From positions 1 through 39,687 of the forward strand of contig JAPLGP010000045.1 in the NCBI GenBank assembly GCA_026390075.1: a stretch of 39,687 nucleotides of DNA. The letters are read 5' to 3'. Under the pieces are notes generated by a model. It was not told where the DNA came from and made no database searches. It saw only the letters and a program-made list of their open reading frames with translations. A program made the translations under genes and the position numbers. The stretch comes from Campylobacterales bacterium (GTDB lineage Bacteria; Campylobacterota; Campylobacteria; Campylobacterales; Sulfurimonadaceae). Positions within the stretch are counted from its first letter, which is position 1. Each line of letters opens with the position of its first letter. Shown here in pieces: positions 33,345-39,687 of this stretch.

Positions 33345-33674
33345 ATGAGCAGAGCCAAAGGAAATTTAGCAGAAGAGTCGGCATGTGGATTTCTTTATGA
33401 TAAAGGTTTTGTGGTTGTAGAGAGAAACTTCTACAGCCGTTTTGGTGAAATAGACATTATCGCCGTAAAAGAGGAAGTTCTGCACTTCGTCGAAGTAAAA
33501 AGCGGTGAAGACTATGAAAGTGCCATCCAAAACATTACCCCCTCCAAACTCTCAAAAATAATAAAAACCGCACAAATTTATATGAGTAAAAACTCCCTTG
33601 ATATTGATTTCACTTTTGATGCGATTATCGTCACTCCTCATAAAACATGGCATGTGGAAAATATAACTCTCTGA
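33345..33674 (+). CDS. yraN: YraN/UPF0102 family nuclease-like protein
   Basis: The 109-residue protein shows the YraN core: N-x-A-E-x-x-A...L...G..V.ERN, then GEIDIIA and LHFVEVKSG. These E, D and E-x-K residues form a restriction-endonuclease-like active site. Family members are small DNA-associated proteins of uncertain role. It follows the formate dehydrogenase stop by 1 bp. It carries two repeat copies, an imperfect one at 33380 and an exact one at 33649. Confidence 0.88.
   Translation: MSRAKGNLAEESACGFLYDKGFVVVERNFYSRFGEIDIIAVKEEVLHFVEVKSGEDYESAIQNITPSKLSKIIKTAQIYMSKNSLDIDFTFDAIIVTPHKTWHVENITL
33649..33659 (+). repeat. GGCATGTGGAA repeat copy (in yraN)
   Basis: Exact 11-mer close to the yraN stop; encodes W-HVE. 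It is the last exact copy before a 6-kb stretch without any. Confidence 0.9.
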
Positions 33675-33706
33675 AATTATTTATCAAAAGTAAACTTCTC
33701 TCAATC

Positions 33707-34792
33707 TTACAACCTCTCCACCCACAGCTCAAGTGTTCGGTCTGGAATGAAATAATATTCTCCATCTTTATCGATGAGTTCACGCTTGAAAAGCGCATCA
33801 AGTGCGGATTGGAGGGTTTGTTTTTTGATATTGAACTCTTGCAAAACACTTTGGGTAAAAAATCCACTTTTATATCTTCCCATCACTTTTAGAGCAATTT
33901 TTTGATTGTTATTGAGCGTATCAAAGATGATTTTATAGCTAGAGTCTTTGGAGTTGATGATTTCTCTCACCGTGTCGTCTATTTGCTCTTTTGTTACTGT
34001 TGTATCTTTTTGAAGCCAGAGAAGATGAAAGATATTTTGCATCATTTTAGTTTCATATTTTGTAAGTTCACAGATAGTACGAAGTTGCTCATCATCAATT
34101 TTCAAATACTGTGTCACATAGTTTTGAATAGCTTCAAATTTTAATGGTTGTAGCTCATGGTGTGTTGCCATCTCATAGAGCGGTGCTTGATATTCAAAGA
34201 GTGAAGTGAGCAAATGGCGTTTAGAACCCAAAAAGAGATAGGACACATTTTCTCGATGTTGTATCTCTTTACGCAAAAGAGCATCGAGTTTTACATCGGT
34301 AATCGTGGCAATTTGCTGAAACTCATCGATTGCTATAATCACTTGGCTTTCTTTGGAAAGTTCTCTGATTGTGTAGAAAAAATCTTCCATCATCTCTTCA
34401 AAACTTAGTGTTGCAACGATTGGCTTGATGGAGTATTCAAAAGTAGTTGGGTCTATGGTTGGTTCAACTCTCACCCTCTTAAAGAGTGAAGTGAGTTTTT
34501 TTATAGTCGATTTGAGATCTCCTTTTGTTGCATTGGAGACTCCATGCAGTAAAGATTTTGCAAAATCCTCTTTTGAGGTGATGTCAAAAATGTCAACATA
34601 AATGCAAATAGTATCTGCTTTTTTTGTTTCAAAAAAATGGTCTATCAGAGAACTTTTCCCCATTCGTCGTTTGGAGTAGATGAGAAGATTGTTAGAATAT
34701 TGTACTGTTTTGGTTAATACTTCTATCTCTTCATCTCGACCAAAAAAGGTACTCTTTGTCGAGATTCTGTCATATGGAAATGGTGAATACAT
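33707..34792 (-). CDS. ATPase_2-type AAA ATPase with C-terminal winged helix
   Basis: The 361-residue protein begins FFGRDEEIEVLTKTV, followed by a P-loop YSKRRMGKSSLI (Walker A) and Walker B IIAIDEFQQIA. The sensor region is YLFLGSKRHLLTSLF. The C-terminal ~90 residues (NNQKIALKVMGRYKSGFFTQSVLQEFNIKKQTLQSALDALFKRELI) form a winged-helix domain. This architecture is that of archaeal-type STAND-like ATPase_2 proteins, of unknown role and often mobile. It is a single-gene unit with its own promoter region; a 13-bp palindrome ATACTA-T-TAGTAT lies at 34819-34831, 27 bp upstream. Confidence 0.75.
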   Translation of the reverse strand: MYSPFPYDRISTKSTFFGRDEEIEVLTKTVQYSNNLLIYSKRRMGKSSLIDHFFETKKADTICIYVDIFDITSKEDFAKSLLHGVSNATKGDLKSTIKKLTSLFKRVRVEPTIDPTTFEYSIKPIVATLSFEEMMEDFFYTIRELSKESQVIIAIDEFQQIATITDVKLDALLRKEIQHRENVSYLFLGSKRHLLTSLFEYQAPLYEMATHHELQPLKFEAIQNYVTQYLKIDDEQLRTICELTKYETKMMQNIFHLLWLQKDTTVTKEQIDDTVREIINSKDSSYKIIFDTLNNNQKIALKVMGRYKSGFFTQSVLQEFNIKKQTLQSALDALFKRELIDKDGEYYFIPDRTLELWVERL

Positions 34793-34990
34793 TATTAGCC
34801 TTTGGTATCATAAAATAGATACTATTAGTATACTATTTATAGACTTGAAGTGTCAATATCAAATGTATCTATTTCTAAGGACGACATCAATTTTCATACG
34901 CATTATAAACATAATGTAGCTTTATAACACTTGTAATTTTATTTTTAAAAAATAAATGCTATCATCTATCGTAAACAGTTGGAGTTAAAA

Positions 34991-35749
34991 ATGAAGGTAT
35001 TAGGTGCGTTTGGTTCAAAAACTAAGAATTCTCAGCTTAGTTCCTATCTATTGGATGAGAAGACTGTTATTGATGCTGGAAATTTGATTCAGAGCCTTGG
35101 AAATGATTTTTTGAAGTTAGATAATCTTCTTTTGACACATGCGCATTTTGACCATATTGTTGATTTACCGACTGCGATTGATACTTTTTACGCAAGACTA
35201 GAAAAACCACTCAATATTTTTGCAACACAAGAAGTCATAAATATTTTAAAAGAAAATATTTTTAACAATAAAATTTGGCCTGATTTCTCGAACATACCGC
35301 TCATGAATCATAGTGCAAATACTATAATCTTTCATGCCTTAGAATATTTCAAAGAATATAGCATAGGTAACTTTAGATTGCAACCCTATCCAAATTTTCA
35401 TACTTTTGGCAGTTGCGGGTATGTTATCAATGAGGCGTTGGTCTTTACTTCTGATACATCCCTTTGCTACCATACATGGAATTTTTTAAATCAAAATAAA
35501 AATTTAAAGCAGTTAATTATTGAAGTCTCGTTCCCATCCTCTTTTAATCACCTTGCAGTTTTAAGTAAACACCTCACGCCTACACTTTTACAAAATGAAC
35601 TCGAATACCTTCAAAGAGATGATGTAAAAATATATATTAATCATATAAAGTATGAGTACATAGATGCTATAATAGATGAATTAAAAGCGATAGGTTTATA
35701 TAAGAGAGTGGCTTTGTTAGATGATAATTCTGAAATTGAGATAGGATAG
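34991..35749 (+). CDS. Metallo-beta-lactamase-fold protein, class II cyclic-nucleotide phosphodiesterase-like
   Basis: The 252-residue protein has the metal site LTHAHFDH (H50, H52, D54, H55), with later ligands in NFHTFG, FTSDTS and INHIKYEY. The segment LIIEVSFPSSFNHLAVLSKHLTPTLLQNEL resembles the class II 3',5'-cyclic-nucleotide phosphodiesterases (PDE1/CpdP), so cAMP or cGMP hydrolysis is possible. The ATG at 34991, 6 bases from GGAG, is chosen over a TTG at 34979. It lies 3 bp before the GAF/HD-GYP gene, hinting at joint second-messenger signalling. Confidence 0.7.
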   Translation: MKVLGAFGSKTKNSQLSSYLLDEKTVIDAGNLIQSLGNDFLKLDNLLLTHAHFDHIVDLPTAIDTFYARLEKPLNIFATQEVINILKENIFNNKIWPDFSNIPLMNHSANTIIFHALEYFKEYSIGNFRLQPYPNFHTFGSCGYVINEALVFTSDTSLCYHTWNFLNQNKNLKQLIIEVSFPSSFNHLAVLSKHLTPTLLQNELEYLQRDDVKIYINHIKYEYIDAIIDELKAIGLYKRVALLDDNSEIEIG

Positions 35750-35752
35750 GTT

Positions 35753-37465
35753 ATGAATATTCATTCCAAAAATATAGAAGTAAATAGACTCCTCTTAAAT
35801 GTAGCTAACAAAATTCAGAAGCTATCAGTAGAATCAAATAATAGAGAGACAGTGAACCTTATTTTAGCATCCATCAAAGCATTTTGTGAGAAAAAAACGG
35901 AGCAAATTAATCATCTCAATGATATTGGAATGCTTCTGTCCATAGAAACAAATCTTGAACATCTTCTGGGAGAGATAATCTCAAAAAGTAAACTTTTTAC
36001 AAATGCAGATGGTGGAACTCTCTATATAATGAGTGAAAATGAAGAATTACTTGTTTTTAAAATTGTAGAAACAGATTCACTTGGAATTCACATGGGTATT
36101 CATGGTGAGGAAATTCCATGGCCAGCTGTACCTCTTTATCTTGAAGATGGCTCGCAAAATCATGAAATGGTAGCTGCGCATTGTGCCCTAACGGCTAAAG
36201 TACTTAACTTTGAAGATGTTTATGATGCGGAAGGTTTTAACTTCAATGGAACAAAAAAGTTTGATGAAGGTACTGGTTTTCGTTCAAAATCTATGTTAGT
36301 TATACCCATGGTAAATTCCCATAAAGAAGTTATTGGAGTGGTACAACTTTTAAATGCGCGTGATGCAAATAATGATGTTATCAATTTTACTACGGAAGAT
36401 GAAAGGTTATTACTCTCCTTAGCTTCTCAAGCTGCTGTTGCTATTACAAATGCAAAAATGATTAAAGATTTAAAAGAACTTTTAGAATCATTTATCAAAA
36501 GTATCGCTTACGCAGTTGACCAAAAATCACCTTACACGGGTGGACATGTGCATAAAGTTGCTAGTATAGCTTTAAAAATAGCAAAGGCGCTCAATAAAAC
36601 TACGACAGGTAAATATGCGGATGTTCATTATACAAAACAAGAGATATATGAAATTCGGATTTCAGCACTTATGCATGATGTTGGTAAGATTACCACGCCA
36701 CAGCATGTGATGGACAAAGCAACAAAATTAGAAACTTTGTATGATAGAATCAATACAATCAGAATAAAGTTTGAAGTGTATAAAAAAGATTTAGAAATTG
36801 AGATGCTGAATGAAAAAATGAAGCTTCTCTCATCTGGTGCTAGTGCTGGTGAAATACAATCTCTTGAAAATAAGTTAGCGGGTGAGATAGAAATTCTTGA
36901 TGAAGAGATAGACTTTCTTATGGTCTCCAATGTAGGAGGCGAGTTTATGACAGATGCGCATATTCAAGCAATAGAAAAAATTGCACAAAGGAAACTTCGT
37001 GTAAATGGAATTGAACAAAATATTTTGAGTGATTTTGAAGTGAATAATTTGTGCATAAGAAAGGGGACTCTTACTAAAAATGAGCTTGCTATTATGCAAG
37101 ATCATGCGAGAATCAGTAATGAAATGCTCGACGCTTTACCTTTTCCTAAACATTTAAAACGCGTACCAAGCATTGCTGGAGGACACCATGAAAAGCTCAA
37201 TGGCAAAGGGTATCCAAAGGGTTTAAAAGCAGATGAATTATCGCTAGAATCTAGGATTTTAGCACTTGCAGATATATTTGAAGCACTCTCAGCTTCAGAT
37301 AGACCTTATAAAGGTGCAAAAAAGATGAGTGAAATCATAAAAATTATCAATTTTATGGTTAAAGATGGGGAATTGGATGCTGATTTGGTTCAGTTTTTTT
37401 ATGATCAGAAAATTCATCTTCGGTATGCTAAGCAGTGCTTTAAGCATGATCAAATTGATATTTAA
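35753..37465 (+). CDS. GAF - HD-GYP c-di-GMP phosphodiesterase
   Basis: The 570-residue cytoplasmic protein has an N-terminal helical part, a GAF sensor (~55-235, with DGGTLYIMSE, KSMLVIPMVN and VIGVVQLLNA) and a C-terminal HD-GYP domain. Visible HD-GYP residues are H308-D309 (MHDVGK) and H478-H479 in HHEKLNGKGYP, ending at P488. LADIFEALSASDRPYK is also conserved. An insert of about 100 residues with coiled-coil character separates the HD and GYP motifs. It probably hydrolyses c-di-GMP in response to a GAF ligand. It is coupled to the upstream phosphodiesterase-like gene and followed 18 bp later by the TPR-barrel gene. Confidence 0.87.
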   Translation: MNIHSKNIEVNRLLLNVANKIQKLSVESNNRETVNLILASIKAFCEKKTEQINHLNDIGMLLSIETNLEHLLGEIISKSKLFTNADGGTLYIMSENEELLVFKIVETDSLGIHMGIHGEEIPWPAVPLYLEDGSQNHEMVAAHCALTAKVLNFEDVYDAEGFNFNGTKKFDEGTGFRSKSMLVIPMVNSHKEVIGVVQLLNARDANNDVINFTTEDERLLLSLASQAAVAITNAKMIKDLKELLESFIKSIAYAVDQKSPYTGGHVHKVASIALKIAKALNKTTTGKYADVHYTKQEIYEIRISALMHDVGKITTPQHVMDKATKLETLYDRINTIRIKFEVYKKDLEIEMLNEKMKLLSSGASAGEIQSLENKLAGEIEILDEEIDFLMVSNVGGEFMTDAHIQAIEKIAQRKLRVNGIEQNILSDFEVNNLCIRKGTLTKNELAIMQDHARISNEMLDALPFPKHLKRVPSIAGGHHEKLNGKGYPKGLKADELSLESRILALADIFEALSASDRPYKGAKKMSEIIKIINFMVKDGELDADLVQFFYDQKIHLRYAKQCFKHDQIDI

Positions 37466-37483
37466 ATTAATAGGAGTGTTGCA

Positions 37484-38785
37484 ATGAAAAAAGTTTTTTT
37501 TGTTATTATGTTTATGTTACCTGTGTATATCTTAGCCTTAGATGTGGAACAGACTTATTCGCAAGCTATGGATGCTTACAGAGCAAAAGATTTTCAAACT
37601 TCGTACGAGCTTTTCTCCAAGTTATATCTTACAAAGCTTTCTGATACAAATTTAAATTTTAACCTTGGTATGTCTGCGTATGAGACAGGGCATTATGAAA
37701 ATGCTCTCGCCGCTTTTGAGAGAGTTGAAATGCTTGACCCTACAAATCTTAGAAATAAGTTAGAAAAAGCAAGAACTTATTTTATGCTCAAGATGTATGA
37801 GGATTCAGAACTCTCTTTTAGAGAAGTTTTAGCGAATCCAATGATTCCTGAAAATGTGCGAAAAAACATTGAGTTATATCTCTCCAAAGTAACGAAGGTA
37901 CAAGAAAAATCATTTACCTATTTAACTGTTGCGATGGATATGCTTTATGATTCAAATATAAACTATGGTCCAATGGATGATAGTTACACTATTGGAAACA
38001 CAAAATACGCAACATCAGATAAAAAGTCAGATATTGCACTTCAAGTTTTAGCAAACATCGTTAATGTATGTGACATAGGGGAAGCAAATGGATTTGCGAT
38101 AAAAAATAGAGCTACTGTATATTTGAACAGTTATCAAAAAGAGAGTGCATATGATACGAAATATTTCGCTTATGTGCCGAGCTTACTTTATAAATATACG
38201 AAATATACAGCCGAAATGGCTGCTGGTGCGGATACAATTACTTTAGCAAATAAAGATTATTTGCAAACATTTTTTTTGATGCCTAGAGTTGAGTATGAAC
38301 ACACTAACACTTTGAGAAGCAGTGTGTACTTTAAGTACCAAACAAAAAAATTCCAACAATTAGTGCAGTCTGATTTAGATGCAAATCACTATGAGGTATC
38401 GTATGGATTGCAAAATATTTTATCTCCTCGCTCTTATGCTCAAGTAAATGTAACTGGAATACAAGAGAAAAAAGAGCATGGCATAAGAGTAGATGTGAAC
38501 TATAATGAATATAAGCTAGACGCAATTTATGCGAATCAGTTTACACCTACTTATGGCGGTGAACTTTATGCGCAAATAAGAGAAAGAAAATATGATGATT
38601 ATAGTGCACTTTTTAATGCAACAAGGGAAGACATTGGCAAAAGTATAGGTGCAAGTGTAAGTGCAAAAGTAATGGAAACTTTGCGCGTGAAATTTAAAAC
38701 AAATTATGACAGAGTAGATTCAAACCAAAATGTCTTTAGTTACGAAAAATACACCGTATCTCTCGGTGTAGTACAATCTTTTTAA
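37484..38785 (+). CDS. TPR plus outer-membrane beta-barrel protein (Slam-like layout)
   Basis: The 433-residue protein has a signal peptide (residues 1-18, cleavage near ILA-LD) and an N-terminal TPR region (~25-140, with NLGMSAYETGHYENALAAFERVEMLDP). After it comes an aromatic-rich beta-barrel region ending YTVSLGVVQSF, a typical terminal Phe signal for BamA. TPR followed by barrel recalls Slam and PgaA export proteins. The next gene encodes a FecR-domain surface-type protein, which could be its substrate. The exact family is not recognised. Confidence 0.65.
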   Translation: MKKVFFVIMFMLPVYILALDVEQTYSQAMDAYRAKDFQTSYELFSKLYLTKLSDTNLNFNLGMSAYETGHYENALAAFERVEMLDPTNLRNKLEKARTYFMLKMYEDSELSFREVLANPMIPENVRKNIELYLSKVTKVQEKSFTYLTVAMDMLYDSNINYGPMDDSYTIGNTKYATSDKKSDIALQVLANIVNVCDIGEANGFAIKNRATVYLNSYQKESAYDTKYFAYVPSLLYKYTKYTAEMAAGADTITLANKDYLQTFFLMPRVEYEHTNTLRSSVYFKYQTKKFQQLVQSDLDANHYEVSYGLQNILSPRSYAQVNVTGIQEKKEHGIRVDVNYNEYKLDAIYANQFTPTYGGELYAQIRERKYDDYSALFNATREDIGKSIGASVSAKVMETLRVKFKTNYDRVDSNQNVFSYEKYTVSLGVVQSF

Positions 38786-38796
38786 GGATAACTGTG

Positions 38797-39687
38797 ATGA
38801 AAATATTGAATAAAATTATTGTATCTTTAGTATTGATAAGTTCTATTGTGTCTGCAAATAGTGTTGGAACAATTACTGCACTCCAAGGAAGCGCTTTTAT
38901 AATTCGTGAGGCTAAAGAGATAGAAGCTACTCTTGGTGCAAAACTCAATGAAAAAGATAGCATTCAAACAAAAGATGAAACGAAAGTTCAAATAGTTTTT
39001 AATGATGAAACTATCATAACTATTGGTAAAAATAGTAACTTTTCTATAAATGAATATCTCTTTGATGAGAATAAAGCAACGGCTCAATTTGGGCTTTTAA
39101 ATGGTGCGATGAGAACCATAACAGGGAAGATTGGCAAGATAGCACCCGATAAATTTAGTGTGCAAACAAAAACAGCAACAATTGGTATCCGTGGAACAAA
39201 TTTTACGATTATAGCTGAGCTAGATGGAAGCAGTAGAGTCTATTGTACTTTTGGAGCGATTAGCGTGAGCGTCAAAGGCGAAACCTCTATCGTGAATCAA
39301 GGCTTTTATGTTGTGATTTCAGCAGATGGGAAAAGAAGTGAACCTATAAAATTCACTTCTGAAGAGCTTGGTAAAATGAAAAAGGATTATTTAAGTAGTA
39401 CGAAAAATCAAAAAGAGAATGAGTCAAAAAAAGTAGAGGAAGCAACTGAGGTTCTTACTTCTGCTGATATTGAAACACAAATAGATACGACTAGAGTTGA
39501 AAATACAAATTTAGATGTAAAAGATATAACAAATCGTACAACAGATGCAATACAAACATTTAAAATGGATATTGCTACAGGAATCGCTGCAGAGGCAGCG
39601 AGGATAGCAGCGGAAGCTGCGGCGGCAGAGGCAGCGAGGATAGCAGCGGAAGCTGCGGCGGCAGAGGCAGCGAGGATAGCAGCGGAA
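38797..39687 (+). CDS. FecR-domain protein with Ala-rich tandem repeats (partial, runs off the end)
   Basis: An open frame of 297 codons runs to the window edge without a stop. It starts at ATG 38797 with AAGGA 8 bases upstream. A signal peptide (1-20, cleavage after VSA) is followed by a FecR-like domain (~22-135). That domain ends in FSVQTKTATIGIRGTNFTI, the hallmark T-x-T-A-T-x-G-x-R-G-T. A charged linker (175-260) leads into AEAARIAAEAAA repeats from residue 265. The protein is probably exported and helical-stalk-like. It is the last gene of a probable phosphodiesterase/HD-GYP/barrel/FecR unit. Confidence 0.85.
   Translation, partial: MKILNKIIVSLVLISSIVSANSVGTITALQGSAFIIREAKEIEATLGAKLNEKDSIQTKDETKVQIVFNDETIITIGKNSNFSINEYLFDENKATAQFGLLNGAMRTITGKIGKIAPDKFSVQTKTATIGIRGTNFTIIAELDGSSRVYCTFGAISVSVKGETSIVNQGFYVVISADGKRSEPIKFTSEELGKMKKDYLSSTKNQKENESKKVEEATEVLTSADIETQIDTTRVENTNLDVKDITNRTTDAIQTFKMDIATGIAAEAARIAAEAAAAEAARIAAEAAAAEAARIAAE
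39589..39687 (+). repeat. 36-bp tandem repeat in FecR-domain gene
   Basis: Units at 39589-39624 and 39625-39660 are identical, and a third is cut at 27 bp by the window end. Each encodes AEAARIAAEAAA, in frame. The repeat is GC-rich against its surroundings, and identity between units suggests recent expansion. Confidence 0.95.

Noticed and set aside
1-39687. CRISPR arrays, tRNA or rRNA genes, transposase genes
   Set aside because: None were seen on either strand. The only tandem repeat is the coding one at the right edge.

Overview
The window looks like a chromosome segment from a sulfur-oxidising, nitrate-using Campylobacterota (Epsilonproteobacteria), most like Sulfurimonas or a close relative. 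This rests on low GC, the Rieske/cytochrome b/di-heme cytochrome c operon next to rpsB-tsf, a nitric oxide reductase of the gNOR type, NirA/NarB/NarK nitrate assimilation genes, and FecR-domain and HD-GYP proteins. The genus call is an inference from gene content.

Layout. 1-2.6 kb: a DUF2628 membrane protein divergent from an XRE regulator, then ribE, a Sel1-repeat protein and a small protein with a duplicated motif. 2.7-5.4 kb: mnmG, broken by an internal deletion with frameshift, and a GT-B-like protein. 5.4-8.3 kb: petABC. 8.4-9.7 kb: an MNT/HEPN pair and a small membrane protein, bracketed by an imperfect direct repeat. 9.7-11.8 kb: rpsB-tsf with a long leader. 11.8-33.3 kb: a nitrogen-oxide island. 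It holds an assimilatory-type nitrate reductase with a fused DmsB-DmsC partner, two small membrane proteins, a CuA-less two-subunit gNOR, a second nitrate reductase (narB), the nitrate ABC transporter nrtABD, a PP2C/Ser-Thr kinase fusion, nirA, narK and a Cys-type formate dehydrogenase. Two DUF4160/DUF2442 pairs sit inside it. 33.3-39.7 kb: yraN, an AAA-type ATPase, a class II cyclic-nucleotide phosphodiesterase-like protein, a GAF/HD-GYP protein, a TPR/outer-membrane barrel protein, and a FecR-domain protein that runs off the end in a 36-bp tandem repeat.

Two sequence-level systems stand out. First, the 11-mer GGCATGTGGAA occurs exactly 15 times on both strands, in genes and between them, about one per 2.6 kb, where about 0.02 would be expected by chance. 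Three pairs form inverted repeats just after genes. This is how a DNA uptake (signal) sequence behaves; I know of none described for Campylobacterota. Second, three intergenic regions (before the gNOR operon, between narB and nrtA, between nirA and narK) share one compound module. A 19-bp dyad TTGTAT-N7-ATACAA lies about 52 bp upstream of divergent -10 boxes, and it is framed by two TTAATGWAAANTTAA boxes at a fixed spacing of about 95 bp. This ties nitrate uptake, nitrate/nitrite reduction and NO reduction to one unidentified regulator.

Together the island would import nitrate (NrtABD, NarK), reduce it in the cytoplasm to nitrite (two NarB/NasA-type enzymes, one probably quinol-linked through DmsC), reduce nitrite to ammonium (NirA), and remove NO by-product (gNOR). 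The PP2C-kinase protein probably modulates this.
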